Source of the DNA: Streptomyces sp. A0642
GTDB taxonomy: Bacteria; Actinomycetota; Actinomycetes; Streptomycetales; Streptomycetaceae
Reading direction: 5' to 3'
DNA: 64,000 nt
Assembly: GCF_004795105.1 (NCBI RefSeq)
Contig: NZ_SSBL01000008.1
Location: 186,001-250,000, forward strand
The position numbers and the translations under genes were made by a program. The notes under the pieces are model-generated. The model worked only from the letters and a program-made list of their open reading frames with translations. It did no database searches and was not told where the DNA came from. Shown here in pieces: positions 33,361 to 41,511 of the stretch (the first letter of the stretch is position 1; each line of letters opens with the position of its first letter).

Positions 33361-34385
33361 GGTGCCACTCCGATCGTGGAAAGTCCGGTGTCCTCGGGGA
33401 GTCCGAGGGCGATGTTCATGCTCTGCAGGGCCCCGCCCGCGGTGCCCTTGGCGAGGTTGTCGATGGCGCTGATCACGATGATCCGTCCGGCCGCCTCGTC
33501 GTACGCCACCTGGATCTGCACGGCGTTGGAGCCGTACACCGCGGCGGTCGAGGGCCACTGCCCCTCGGGGAGGAGATCGACGAACGGCTCGCCGGCGAAG
33601 GCCTTCTCGTACGCGGCACGCAGGGACTCGGCGCTCACGCCGGGCTTCGCCTTCGCGCTGCACGTGGCGAGGATGCCGCGGGGCATCGGGGCGAGGGTCG
33701 GGGTGAAGGACACGGTGACCGGTTCTCCGGCGGCGGCGGAGAGGTTCTGGATCATCTCGGGCGTGTGCCGGTGGACGCCGCCGACGCCGTACGGGGTCAT
33801 GTTGCCCATGACCTCGGAGCCGAGCAGATGCGGCTTGGCCGCCTTGCCCGCGCCCGAGGTGCCTGAGGCGGCGACGATCACGGCCTCGGGCTCGGCGAGC
33901 CGGGCCTCGTACGCCGGGAAGAGCGCGAGCGACACGGCGGTGGGGTAGCAGCCGGGCACCGCGATGCGCTTGCTCCCCGCGAGCGCGGCGCGCCCGCCGG
34001 GCAGTTCGGGCAGCCCGTAGGGCCAGGTCCCGGCATGCGGCGAACCGTAGAACCTCTCCCAGTCCGCGGCGTCCGCGAGCCGGAAATCGGCCCCCATGTC
34101 GACCACGAGCACCTCGTCCCCGAGCTGCTCGGCGACGGCGGCGGACTGCCCGTGGGGCAGGGCGAGGAAGACGACGTCGTGCCCGGCCAGCACCTCGGGG
34201 GCCGTCGGCTGGAGCACCCGCCCGGCCAGCGGCCGCAGGTGCGGCTGCAGCGCGCCGAGCGGCTGTCCCGCGTTGGAGTTAGCCGTGAGGGCCCCGATCT
34301 CGACCCCGGGGTGGACCAGCAGAAGGCGGAGCAGTTCCCCGCCGGCGTATCCGCTCGCCCCTGCCACCGCTGCACGTACCACCAT
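33357..34385 (-). CDS. argC: N-acetyl-gamma-glutamyl-phosphate reductase
   Basis: A 342-aa protein starting at ATG 34385 with GAGGAGGG 6 nt upstream. The start at 34439 is rejected because it would lie inside the ARG boxes. It has the NADP-binding VAGASGYAGGELLRLLL and the active-site block IAVPGCYPTAVSLALFP with nucleophile Cys. It is the first gene of argCJBDR, and all junctions except argD-argR overlap. Confidence 0.97.
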   Translation of the reverse strand: MVVRAAVAGASGYAGGELLRLLLVHPGVEIGALTANSNAGQPLGALQPHLRPLAGRVLQPTAPEVLAGHDVVFLALPHGQSAAVAEQLGDEVLVVDMGADFRLADAADWERFYGSPHAGTWPYGLPELPGGRAALAGSKRIAVPGCYPTAVSLALFPAYEARLAEPEAVIVAASGTSGAGKAAKPHLLGSEVMGNMTPYGVGGVHRHTPEMIQNLSAAAGEPVTVSFTPTLAPMPRGILATCSAKAKPGVSAESLRAAYEKAFAGEPFVDLLPEGQWPSTAAVYGSNAVQIQVAYDEAAGRIIVISAIDNLAKGTAGGALQSMNIALGLPEDTGLSTIGVAP

Positions 34386-34405
34386 CGAAACCCTCCTCGT
34401 CGATG

Positions 34406-34439
34406 GCATGACTATACGCATCGCTGCACTTTTATGCAA
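34406..34439 (-). promoter_or_regulatory. argC promoter with two ARG boxes
   Basis: The minus strand reads -35 TTGCAT (34434-34439), a 17-bp spacer, then -10 TATAGT (34411-34416). One ARG-like box (GCGTATAGTCATGC region, 34406-34421) covers the -10. A palindromic TGCATAAAAGTGCA (34425-34438) covers the -35. This layout is typical of steric repression by ArgR. Confidence 0.82.
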
Positions 34440-34601
34440 AGAGTTGCGATCATCGCGCTCAGCGGGCCGGGTGTGACCGAGCGTTTCAGTTGGCCCTTGA
34501 GCACGCCGGTCGGCGCCTGTGCCCGCCGGTCGGCCCCGTGTGTGGGTCGGCAGGACTCCCGCCCGGGGAGATGCCGAAGTCGGCCTCTAGGCTCCGACGC
34601 C

Positions 34602-35327
34602 ATGACCAGTGATCCCGGGTTCGTCTGCTCGTGCTGCGGGGCCCACCACCCTGAGCCCCCGACTTCCACGAGCGGCCCCGTATCGCCCATCCCGGTTGCG
34701 CCGCCCGGCTTGAGTTCCAGGGCCCGGCGGTTCGTCGAAGTGGAGGGCGTTCACGTCCGGCCGCAGGACATCCTCCGGTATCGCGATGTCTGGATCGGGC
34801 ACGGGATCCCTGCCGCGGAGGTCGACCGGGCCGCCGCCTTTCAGGAATGCTGGGGCGGCCTCGCCCTGCCTCCGGCCCCGTTCTACGAAGGCGGTCCGCG
34901 CATCCTGGACACCGACTGCCCCGAGCAGATACCCGCAGAGGGCTGGTTGCTCCCTGCGGGGGACTGCCGGGTGTCGATGGCCTACGGCTTCATGGTCGGC
35001 CCCGACGGGGCGTTCGGGATCGCCGCCGACCGGTGGACACCCCTGCATGCCCACACCGCCGGGTGGGTGGAGTCCCTCGCCCTGGCCGCCCACGCCCGCC
35101 GGTGGGCGAAGACCATCACGAAGCTCACCGGCGAGGCCGTGGAAGCGCTGGATCTCGGCGGCTTCGAACCGGTGCCCGAGGTCCAGGGCGTGACCGACGC
35201 CTGGTGGCGGGGCGCGGACTCGCTCGTCGCCGTGTACCGAGGCGAGTCCGTGCTCCTTGACGCCCCGCAGTGCCTCGAAGCACACGTCTACAGCGGCCTC
35301 GACGAGTGGGGCCTCCAGGGCGGCTGA
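34602..35327 (+). CDS. Hypothetical protein with N-terminal Cys/His cluster
   Basis: A 241-aa protein starting at ATG 34602. The N-terminus CSCCGAHH could bind a metal but has only one cysteine cluster, so a full zinc ribbon is not shown. The rest is a mixed alpha/beta domain rich in Trp (FQECWGGLALPPAPFYEGG, GWVESLALAAHARRWAKTITKL). I do not recognise the family. It is divergent from argC, and the shared 216-bp gap holds the argC promoter. Confidence 0.7.
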   Translation: MTSDPGFVCSCCGAHHPEPPTSTSGPVSPIPVAPPGLSSRARRFVEVEGVHVRPQDILRYRDVWIGHGIPAAEVDRAAAFQECWGGLALPPAPFYEGGPRILDTDCPEQIPAEGWLLPAGDCRVSMAYGFMVGPDGAFGIAADRWTPLHAHTAGWVESLALAAHARRWAKTITKLTGEAVEALDLGGFEPVPEVQGVTDAWWRGADSLVAVYRGESVLLDAPQCLEAHVYSGLDEWGLQGG

Positions 35328-35614
35328 TCCCCGCCGGCCCCGGGGGGCTGACCCCGCCGCCGAATCTGAGCACGTACATGGCAGGAGGGCCACCTATCGC
35401 GCTCGGTCACGCGGGCCGGGGAGCCTGCCGTCCCCGGGGCCGGCGGCGGGGCGGAGGCTTCGGGCGTCTTCGAAGGCCGGTCTCCTGCCCACGGCGCCGC
35501 GCGTGCTCGCGGACACCGGTGAATTCACCGATGCCGCCCGGGCCGCGCGCCCCGACCCTGAGCTGAGCAGGCAGCCGCATCCCCGCATCCCCACACCCCT
35601 GTCAGGAGTGCCCC

Positions 35615-36352
35615 ATGCGTCGTCGTTCACCCCGCCGGCTTCTCGGCGTCCTCGCCGCCGTCACGGCCGCGTTCACCCTGTTCGGCTCGACGTCCGCGGC
35701 CGGCGCCGCCGACCGTGCGCCGGCGGCGAGGACCGCCAGCGTCGCGGCCGTGACTCCGCTGTCGACCAGCACCCCGGTCGTCTTCGTCCACGGGTACACC
35801 GGCAACGCCTCCAACTGGGTCACCGCCATGAGCGTCTTCCAGCTCAACGGCTGGTCCAGCTCCAAGCTGTTCGCCTACGAGTACAACTCGTACGGGAACA
35901 ACGTCACCAACGCCCAGGGCCTGGCCGCCTTCGTCAACAACGTGAAGGCCCGGACCGGCGCGAGCAAGGTCGCGATCGTCAACCACTCCATGGGCGGCCT
36001 CGTCAGCCAGTACTACCTGAAGGTCCTGGGCGGCAACACCAGCGTCAGCCACCTCGCCTCCATCGCGGGGGCGAACCACGGCACCACCTTCGCCAGTGCC
36101 TGCCTGATCTACACGACCTGTCAGCAGATGTACCCGGGCTCGTCGTTCATCTCCCAGATCTCCTCGGGTGACGAGACGCCGGGCGACACCAAGTACGCCA
36201 CCTGGTACTCGGCGTGCGACGGCATCATCCTCCCGTACACGAGCACCAGGCTGAGCGGCGCGACGAACAACAACGTGCTCTGCCAGACCCACATTGGGTA
36301 CCTGGCCGACACCCTCGTGCTCGGCCAGATCGCGCGGTTCGTCGCCTCCTGA
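35615..36352 (+). CDS. Secreted lipase/esterase (alpha/beta hydrolase)
   Basis: A 245-aa protein starting at ATG 35615 with AGGAG 7 nt upstream. It has a signal peptide (residues about 1-32, ending AGAAD). The oxyanion block is VVFVHGYTGN (His59-Gly60), the nucleophile Ser125 sits in NHSMGG, and Asp202 (SACDG) and His226 (CQTHIG) complete the likely triad. Paired cysteines near C169/C175 and C201/C223 suggest disulfides. It resembles the class I Streptomyces triacylglycerol lipases. The 287 bp upstream carry no gene. Confidence 0.9.
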   Translation: MRRRSPRRLLGVLAAVTAAFTLFGSTSAAGAADRAPAARTASVAAVTPLSTSTPVVFVHGYTGNASNWVTAMSVFQLNGWSSSKLFAYEYNSYGNNVTNAQGLAAFVNNVKARTGASKVAIVNHSMGGLVSQYYLKVLGGNTSVSHLASIAGANHGTTFASACLIYTTCQQMYPGSSFISQISSGDETPGDTKYATWYSACDGIILPYTSTRLSGATNNNVLCQTHIGYLADTLVLGQIARFVAS

Positions 36353-36370
36353 CGCACTGCGCGCACCCGG

Positions 36371-36418
36371 CGGCGTCCCGTCCCCACCCGCCCGCTCGGC
36401 GGCGGAGGCGGGACGCCG
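36371..36418. terminator. Hairpin between convergent lipase and rox genes
   Basis: CGGCGTCCCG pairs with CGGGACGCCG around a 28-nt GC-rich loop that can form a smaller internal stem. Confidence 0.5.
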
Positions 36419-36448
36419 TCCGCGCCCGGCCGGCCGCCCCGGCGGGGC

Positions 36449-37912
36449 TCAGCCGAGGGGGGCGCCGAACCACCGGAGCAGCCGGTCGCGCAGTTCGTGC
36501 GGGTCCTCCCCGGCCCATGCCACGTGGCCGTCCGGACGCAGCAGGACCGCGGGCAGGTCCCGGTACCCGCCGACGCCTCCCTCGCCGGTGTCGGCGACGT
36601 GGTCGACCCGGTCCGCCCAGCCGGCCGCCGAGAGCCGGCCCGTCCGGTCGAGGAGCAGCCCGCGCCCCTCGTGCGTCAGCGAGTAGAGACGCCGCCCGTC
36701 CCCCAGCTCCACGTCCGGCATCCGGCGGCCGAGCAGTGCGTGGCCCTCGCCGAAGTCGTAGCGGACGTCGAGCGCGGTGATCATCCCGGTCATGTACCGG
36801 TTCACCTCGTCGAAGCCCATCAGCTTCGTGAACAGCTCACGCAGGGCGGTCGCACCGGGATCGGTCCCCAGCAGCGTGATCTGCGCGCGGGTGTTGGCCA
36901 GTACGGCGGCGCCGACCGGGTGCCGTTCGGTGTGGTAGCTGTCCAGCAGGCCGTCCGGCGCCCAGCCGCGGACCGCCGCGGCCAGCTTCCAGCCGAGGTT
37001 GAAGGCGTCCTGGACGCCGAGGTTGAGGCCCTGGCCGCCGGTCGGCGGATGGATGTGCGCCGCGTCCCCGACCAGCAGCGCCCGGCCGACGCGATAGCGC
37101 TCGGCCTGGCGCGTGGCGTCGCCGAACCGGGACATCCAGCGCGGCGAGTGCACTCCGAAGTCGGTGCCCGCGACCGCCCGCAGCCGCTGCTTGAAGTCCT
37201 CCAGGACCGGCGGGGCCGTACGGTCCTCGGACACCCCGTCGGCAGGCACCACGACGCGGCACACCCCGTTCACGGCGGGGCTGACGCCGAACCGCAACTG
37301 GGTCCTGCGGACTTCCCCGACGACGGCGGCGATCTTCTCCGGATCCTCGGTCACCTCCATCTCCCCCAGCAGGGTCTCGACCGTGGCGGGCTCGCCGGGG
37401 AAACCGACACCGAGCAGCTTGCGGACCGTGCTGCGGCCGCCGTCGCACCCGACGAGATAGCGCGAGCGCAGCCGCGTGCCGTCCGCCAGCCCGACGGTGA
37501 CACCGGCCCCGCCCTCGTCCTCGTCGTCGGACTGGCTCAGCGCGACCACTTCGCAGCCGCGCCGGATCTCGGCGCCGAGTTCGACGGCCCGCTCCTCGAG
37601 GATCCGCTCGGTGACCGGCTGCGGGGTGGCGACACCGAAGGGGTGAGCCGTGTCCAGCCCGTCCGGCCACGCCGTGGCGATACCGCCGAAGAGGCCGCCC
37701 ACCTGGAACTTCTCGCTCACCGCCAGGAAACGGTCCAGCAGGCCCCGCTGGTCCATCACCTCGACGCTGCGGGCGTGGAGGCCCTGCCCGCGGGACTCCC
37801 CGGTGGGGGCGGCCAGCTTCTCCAGTACGACCACCCGCACGTCGTGCAGCCGCAGCTCGGCGGCCAGCAGCAGCCCGGTCGGACCACCGCCGACCACGAT
37901 CACGTCAATCAT
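36449..37912 (-). CDS. rox: Rifampicin monooxygenase (Rox-type class A flavoprotein)
   Basis: A 487-aa class A FAD monooxygenase with GGGPTG (8-13), RYLVGCDGGRSTVRK and GDAAHIHPPTGGQGLN. From memory, long stretches (SRGQGLHARSVEVMDQRGLLDRF, AVSEKFQVGGLFGGI, TDFGVHSPRWMSRFGDATRQAERYRVGR) match the characterised Streptomyces Rox. Rox hydroxylates rifamycins with NADPH and O2, opening the ansa chain. Context supports this: a palindrome like the rifamycin-associated element lies just upstream (37972-37994), near a -10 TATAGC. It is located downstream of an ABC-F gene. Confidence 0.88.
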   Translation of the reverse strand: MIDVIVVGGGPTGLLLAAELRLHDVRVVVLEKLAAPTGESRGQGLHARSVEVMDQRGLLDRFLAVSEKFQVGGLFGGIATAWPDGLDTAHPFGVATPQPVTERILEERAVELGAEIRRGCEVVALSQSDDEDEGGAGVTVGLADGTRLRSRYLVGCDGGRSTVRKLLGVGFPGEPATVETLLGEMEVTEDPEKIAAVVGEVRRTQLRFGVSPAVNGVCRVVVPADGVSEDRTAPPVLEDFKQRLRAVAGTDFGVHSPRWMSRFGDATRQAERYRVGRALLVGDAAHIHPPTGGQGLNLGVQDAFNLGWKLAAAVRGWAPDGLLDSYHTERHPVGAAVLANTRAQITLLGTDPGATALRELFTKLMGFDEVNRYMTGMITALDVRYDFGEGHALLGRRMPDVELGDGRRLYSLTHEGRGLLLDRTGRLSAAGWADRVDHVADTGEGGVGGYRDLPAVLLRPDGHVAWAGEDPHELRDRLLRWFGAPLG

Positions 37913-37971
37913 CGCAACACCCGTTCAAGATCAGCAGACTTCGGCCGTGGCCGGTCATTCTGCGGCGGACA

Positions 37972-38005
37972 GGGGGCCTTGCCGCAAGGCCCCCCGTCCG
38001 CTATA
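37972..38005 (-). promoter_or_regulatory. Rifamycin-associated element (RAE)-like palindrome with -10 of rox
   Basis: A 23-bp odd palindrome (arms GGGGGCCTTGC/GCAAGGCCCCC, centre at 37983) lies about 60-80 nt upstream of the rox start. TATAGC (38000-38005) just before it fits a -10, putting transcription start inside the palindrome. RAE palindromes of this kind are known upstream of rifamycin-inducible resistance genes in actinomycetes. The -10 overlaps the stop codon of the upstream ABC-F gene. Confidence 0.78.
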
Positions 38006-39698
38006 CCTGGAGAGCGGCAGGGAGCCGGTTCGCTCCTTGCCTTTCGTTTTTCCGTCCCGTTCCGGTGACGGCGCCCTCCCTCAGCTCCATCCGGGTTCCG
38101 CTGAACCGTGCCCGCATCCGGCGGTCGTGCGTGACCAGCACCAGCGCACCGGCGTATCCGGTCAGCGCGGTCTCCAGCTCCTCCACCAGCGCGGGTGAGA
38201 GGTGGTTGGTCGGCTCGTCCAGCAGGAGCAGGTCCACCGGTTCGCTGACCAGCCGGGCGAGTTCGATGCGGCGCCGCTGGCCGTACGAGAGATCTCCGAC
38301 GCGCAGCCGCAGGGCGTCCGGTTCGAACAGGCCGAGCGACAGCAGCCGGTCGGCGTGCTCGTCCCGGTCGCCGGAGCGGCCCCGGGCGAACGCCCCCAGA
38401 AGGGTCAGGCCCGGCGGCCACGGCGTCTCCTCCTGCCGCAGGTGTCCCACCCGGCCGGCGAGCCTCACCGCGCCCGCGTCCGGCCGGTGTTCCCCGGCCA
38501 GGACCCGCAACAGGGTGCTCTTCCCGGCGCCGTTGGGGCCGGTGACCAGGAGCCGTTCGGCCGGTCCGATGCGCAGCCGCGGCACGTTCAGCCGGCCCTC
38601 GACGACCACGTCGTCCAGGGCAGCGGCCGGGGCCTCGCCGGGGGAGGCCGCCGTGGTGAGGCGGGCCGTGAAGGAGAGCGGGTCGGGCGGCGGGGTCACC
38701 GGGTTCGCGGTGAGCCGTTCGGCCCGCTCCTTCGCGTTGCGGATACGGCTCATCGCACCGTGGGCGCGACCGCGGGCCCGGAACGCCCCGGAACCGAAGG
38801 CGGCCTTCGCCGTCCTGCGCGGGATGGCGTCCAGGCGGACGGCGTTGGACTCGGCCAGCCGGCGGCTGCGGTCGAGTTCGGCCCGCCACTCGTCGTACCG
38901 CTCCTGCCGCCGCCGGCGTTCGGCTGCCTTGGCCGTGAGGTATCCCGCGTAGCCGTTGCCGTGACGGGAGAGGCGGCCGCCGTCGATCTCCAGGACCGTG
39001 CCGGTGATCCGCTCCAGGAACACCCGGTCGTGGGTGACCGCGAGGACCGTTCCGCGGTGGGCCCGCAGATGGTCCTCGAGCCAGCCGACCGCCCGGTCGT
39101 CGAGATCGTTGGTCGGCTCGTCCAGGAGCAGCAGTTCCGGGCGGGACGCCAGCGTCGCGGCCAGCGCCAGCCGCGACCGCTCGCCGCCGGAGAGCGTCCC
39201 CAGCGGCCGGTCGCGGGAGAGCCGCCGCAGACCGAGCCCGTGCAACGCGGTGTCCACCCGGGCGTCGGCGCCGTAGCCGTCGCGCGCCTCGTACTGCTCG
39301 GTGAGGCGTGCGTACGCGGTGAGGGCCGCTTCCAGTTCCCGGCCCGGACGCGCTCCGGCCAGCGCGAGCTCGGCGCGGCGCAGCTGCGATTCGAGGGCGC
39401 GGAGCTCCCCCAGGGCGATGTCGACGGCGTCCTGGACGGTGGCCCGCGGAGACAGCCCGGTGGTCTGGGCGAGGTACCCCGTTCCGCCGGGCGCGATGAC
39501 GGTGACCTCGCCGGCGTCGGGCCGTTCCCCGCCCGCGAGGAGGCGCAGCAGCGTGGACTTGCCCGCCCCGTTGTCGCCGACGACGCCGGCCTTCTCGCCG
39601 GGCGCGAGGCTGAACGAGATCTGCCGGAGCACGGTGCGGTCGCCGTAACGCTTGGTGACGCCGTGCAGGGAGAGTTGTGCTGGGTGTGCTGGGTGCAT
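38001..39698 (-). CDS. ABC-F ATPase (ribosome-protection type)
   Basis: A 565-aa protein with two ABC domains and no membrane helices. Walker A motifs are GDNGAGKST (about 42-50) and GPNGAGKST. The signatures are LSGGERSRL and LSYGQRRRIEL, and the Walker B motifs LLLLDEPTNDLDD and LLLLDEPTNHLS. A basic helical linker of about 90 residues (ERRRRQERYDEWRAELDRSRRLAESNAV) joins the domains, as in ribosome-binding ARE-type ABC-F proteins. ATG 39698 follows AGGGG. The 115-nt leader with a micro-uORF suggests translational or attenuation control by an antibiotic. The target drug cannot be read from sequence. Confidence 0.9.
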   Translation of the reverse strand: MHPAHPAQLSLHGVTKRYGDRTVLRQISFSLAPGEKAGVVGDNGAGKSTLLRLLAGGERPDAGEVTVIAPGGTGYLAQTTGLSPRATVQDAVDIALGELRALESQLRRAELALAGARPGRELEAALTAYARLTEQYEARDGYGADARVDTALHGLGLRRLSRDRPLGTLSGGERSRLALAATLASRPELLLLDEPTNDLDDRAVGWLEDHLRAHRGTVLAVTHDRVFLERITGTVLEIDGGRLSRHGNGYAGYLTAKAAERRRRQERYDEWRAELDRSRRLAESNAVRLDAIPRRTAKAAFGSGAFRARGRAHGAMSRIRNAKERAERLTANPVTPPPDPLSFTARLTTAASPGEAPAAALDDVVVEGRLNVPRLRIGPAERLLVTGPNGAGKSTLLRVLAGEHRPDAGAVRLAGRVGHLRQEETPWPPGLTLLGAFARGRSGDRDEHADRLLSLGLFEPDALRLRVGDLSYGQRRRIELARLVSEPVDLLLLDEPTNHLSPALVEELETALTGYAGALVLVTHDRRMRARFSGTRMELREGAVTGTGRKNERQGANRLPAALQV

Positions 39699-39798
39699 GG
39701 AAAGGCCCCTGTTCCCGGCCAGGCCGGCAGAACGGATTCGAGGACGGATCGGCACCACGGCGGCGGAGCTGAGCTCTACGCGGTCGTGGGCGGGGCGA

Positions 39799-39813
39799 TC
39801 ACAGTGTTCCCAT
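39799..39813 (-). CDS. Leaderless micro-uORF MGTL ahead of the ABC-F gene
   Basis: ATG GGA ACA CTG TGA, 4 codons plus stop. A well-formed promoter ends 7 nt before the ATG, so this ORF would be the first thing translated on the ABC-F transcript, 100 nt before the ABC-F start. Ribosome stalling in such short leaders controls several antibiotic-resistance genes. The role here is inferred. Confidence 0.5.
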   Translation of the reverse strand: MGTL

Positions 39814-39820
39814 GCGGACC

Positions 39821-39849
39821 AGGCTAGGCGTGGCCCGGCCGGCTGTCAC
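39821..39849 (-). promoter_or_regulatory. Promoter of the ABC-F gene
   Basis: The minus strand reads -35 GTGACA (39844-39849), exactly 17 bp, then -10 TAGCCT (39821-39826), with the micro-uORF ATG 7 nt further. Downstream, GTTC-TG-CCGGCC-T-GGCCGG-GAAC forms a hairpin directly before the ABC-F ribosome site. Confidence 0.6.
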
Positions 39850-39907
39850 CGGGTTTTCCGGGGCCGCCGGCGCCTGCCGCGGGGCGAGGGCGCCGTCGGG
39901 CGAACGA

Positions 39908-39965
39908 CGTGTGGGGGTCTTTGTTTCCCGCGAGGATCCTCGCGGGAAACAAAGACCCCCACACG
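39908..39965 (-). terminator. 58-bp perfect palindrome (terminator of the DUF5997 gene)
   Basis: Two 29-nt arms are perfectly complementary with no loop (centre GGATCC). It lies 20 nt beyond the stop of the minus-strand DUF5997 gene and upstream of the ABC-F promoter. It is most simply a strong terminator insulating the two. Confidence 0.75.
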
Positions 39966-39985
39966 GTGGTGGATCCCGGGGCGGA

Positions 39986-40375
39986 CTAGGAAGCGTCCTT
40001 GCGCTCCGCGTTTCGCTCCTTGATGCGTACGGTTTCCTTGCGGACCTCCGCCTGCGTGGCCCGCTCCTTCTGCAGCCACTCGGGGTTGTCCTGCTTCAGC
40101 GCCTCGATCTGCTCCGTGGTGAGGGCCTCCGTGACTCCGCCGCGGGCGAGGCCGGAGATGGAGACGCCCAGCTTGGACGCGACGACCGGCCGCGGGTGCG
40201 GGCCGTTGCGCCGCAGGTCCTGCAGCCACTGGGGCGGATCGGTCTGGAGGGCCGCCAGCTCGGCGCGCGAGACGACACCCTCCTGGAACTCGGTGGGGGT
40301 GGCCTCGAGGTACACACCCAGTTTCTTCGCCGCGGTCGCGGGCTTCATGGTCTGGGTGGTCTGGTGGGACGTCAT
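39986..40375 (-). CDS. DUF5997 family protein
   Basis: A 129-aa protein starting at ATG 40375 (an alternative is ATG 40348). The conserved core is MKPATAAKKLGVYLEATPTEFQEGVVSRAELAALQTDPPQWLQDLRRNGPHPRPVVASKLGVSISGLARGGVTEALTTEQIEAL. It contains two helix-turn-helix-like segments (ATAAKKLGVYL and VVASKLGVSISGLARGG). It ends with a charged helix. It is divergent from a LysR effector-domain gene lacking its own HTH; I infer the two may act together. A palindromic terminator follows. Confidence 0.8.
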   Translation of the reverse strand: MTSHQTTQTMKPATAAKKLGVYLEATPTEFQEGVVSRAELAALQTDPPQWLQDLRRNGPHPRPVVASKLGVSISGLARGGVTEALTTEQIEALKQDNPEWLQKERATQAEVRKETVRIKERNAERKDAS

Positions 40376-40433
40376 GGTGTCAAGAGTATCGAGCGTGTGC
40401 GCCACCTCTGACCACGACCGGTAACCTGGCGGG

Positions 40434-41252
40434 GTGACAGGCTCGGAAGCATCCCCTTCATTCCGGCTCGCGTACGTCCCCGGAGTGACGCCCACCAAGT
40501 GGGTGCGGATCTGGAACGAGCGCCTGCCCGGCATCCCCCTGGCCCTCGTCGCGGTGCCGTCCGCCGAAGCGACGGCGTTGCTGCGCGCCGGGGGCGCCGA
40601 CGCCGGGTTCGTCCGGCTTCCCGTCGACGGGACGGACCTCAGCGCGATCCCGCTCTACACCGAGCAGACCGTCGTCGTGATCCCCAAGGACCATGTGGCC
40701 GCGGCGGTCGACGAGGTCTCCCTCGCGGAGCTGGCCGACGACATCGTGCTCCATCCGCTCGACGACACCCTCGGCTGGGAGCAGCTCCCCGGCCGGCCGG
40801 CGATCGAACGTCCGGCCACGACGGCGGACGCCGTCGAGCTGGTGGCCGCGGGGATCGGGGTCCTCGTCGTCCCGCAGTCCCTCGCCCGCCTGCACCACCG
40901 CAAGGACCTCACCTACCGTCCGCTGTCGGACGCCCCCGAATCGCGTATCGCCCTGTCCTGGCCCGAGGACAGGACCACCGACCTGGTGGAGGACTTCATC
41001 GGGATCGTCCGCGGGCGCACCGTGAACAGTTCCCGGGGCCGCGGCGCGGCGCCGGCGGAGCAGCCGAAAGCGAAGACGAAGCGCGCCGGGAGCAGCGGTA
41101 CGCGCGGCAAGCCGGCGGGGGGCGCCTCGGCCGGGAAGAACCCGCGCGGCGGCTCCGGCGGTGCGAAGGGCGGGGCGCGCGGCGGGAAGGGCGCCTCGGG
41201 CGCCAAGGGCGCTTCCGGCGCCAAGCGCGGCACACCCCGCCGTCGGCCTTAG
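40434..41252 (+). CDS. LysR substrate-binding-domain protein lacking the HTH
   Basis: A 272-aa protein starting at GTG 40434. Residues about 8-200 are the type-2 periplasmic-binding fold of LysR regulators (FRLAYVPGVTPTKWVRIW, IPLYTEQTVVVIPKDH, AVELVAAGIGVLVVPQSLARLHHRKDLTYRPL). The usual N-terminal winged-HTH of LysR is absent, and the upstream sequence offers no room for it. Residues about 205-272 are a Lys/Arg/Gly/Ala-rich repeat tail (KGASGAK units) that could bind nucleic acid non-specifically. TAACCT 6-7 nt before the GTG suggests a leaderless message. It is divergent from the DUF5997 gene with only 58 bp between. Confidence 0.85.
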   Translation: MTGSEASPSFRLAYVPGVTPTKWVRIWNERLPGIPLALVAVPSAEATALLRAGGADAGFVRLPVDGTDLSAIPLYTEQTVVVIPKDHVAAAVDEVSLAELADDIVLHPLDDTLGWEQLPGRPAIERPATTADAVELVAAGIGVLVVPQSLARLHHRKDLTYRPLSDAPESRIALSWPEDRTTDLVEDFIGIVRGRTVNSSRGRGAAPAEQPKAKTKRAGSSGTRGKPAGGASAGKNPRGGSGGAKGGARGGKGASGAKGASGAKRGTPRRRP

Positions 41253-41511
41253 CGGCCGTCCGATGAGTCGTGTGCGCTGATCAGGGCCGTGGCCCGGGCG
41301 CAGAGGGGCTCTTTCGAAGGCGCCGTCCCCGCGCTCACCGGCACGTAGGGCCCGTCTGCCTTGCGCCCGTCTTTGCGCCTCCCGGGGCCTCGTCGGGCTG
41401 GGACGCCGCGTTCTCGCGCCGCCCCTGCCCGGCCCGGCCCGCGGAGGGGCCGACTGCCTCACGGTGATCGTGGCGGGGGGACTGTCGGACCCCCGTGGCA
41501 GCATCGTGATC

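Noticed and set aside
36449..39698. Rox and ABC-F genes as part of an antibiotic biosynthetic cluster
   Set aside because: Neighbours are arg genes, a lipase, DUF5997/LysR, DinB and a cyclophilin. No biosynthetic genes are present, so these look like stand-alone resistance genes.
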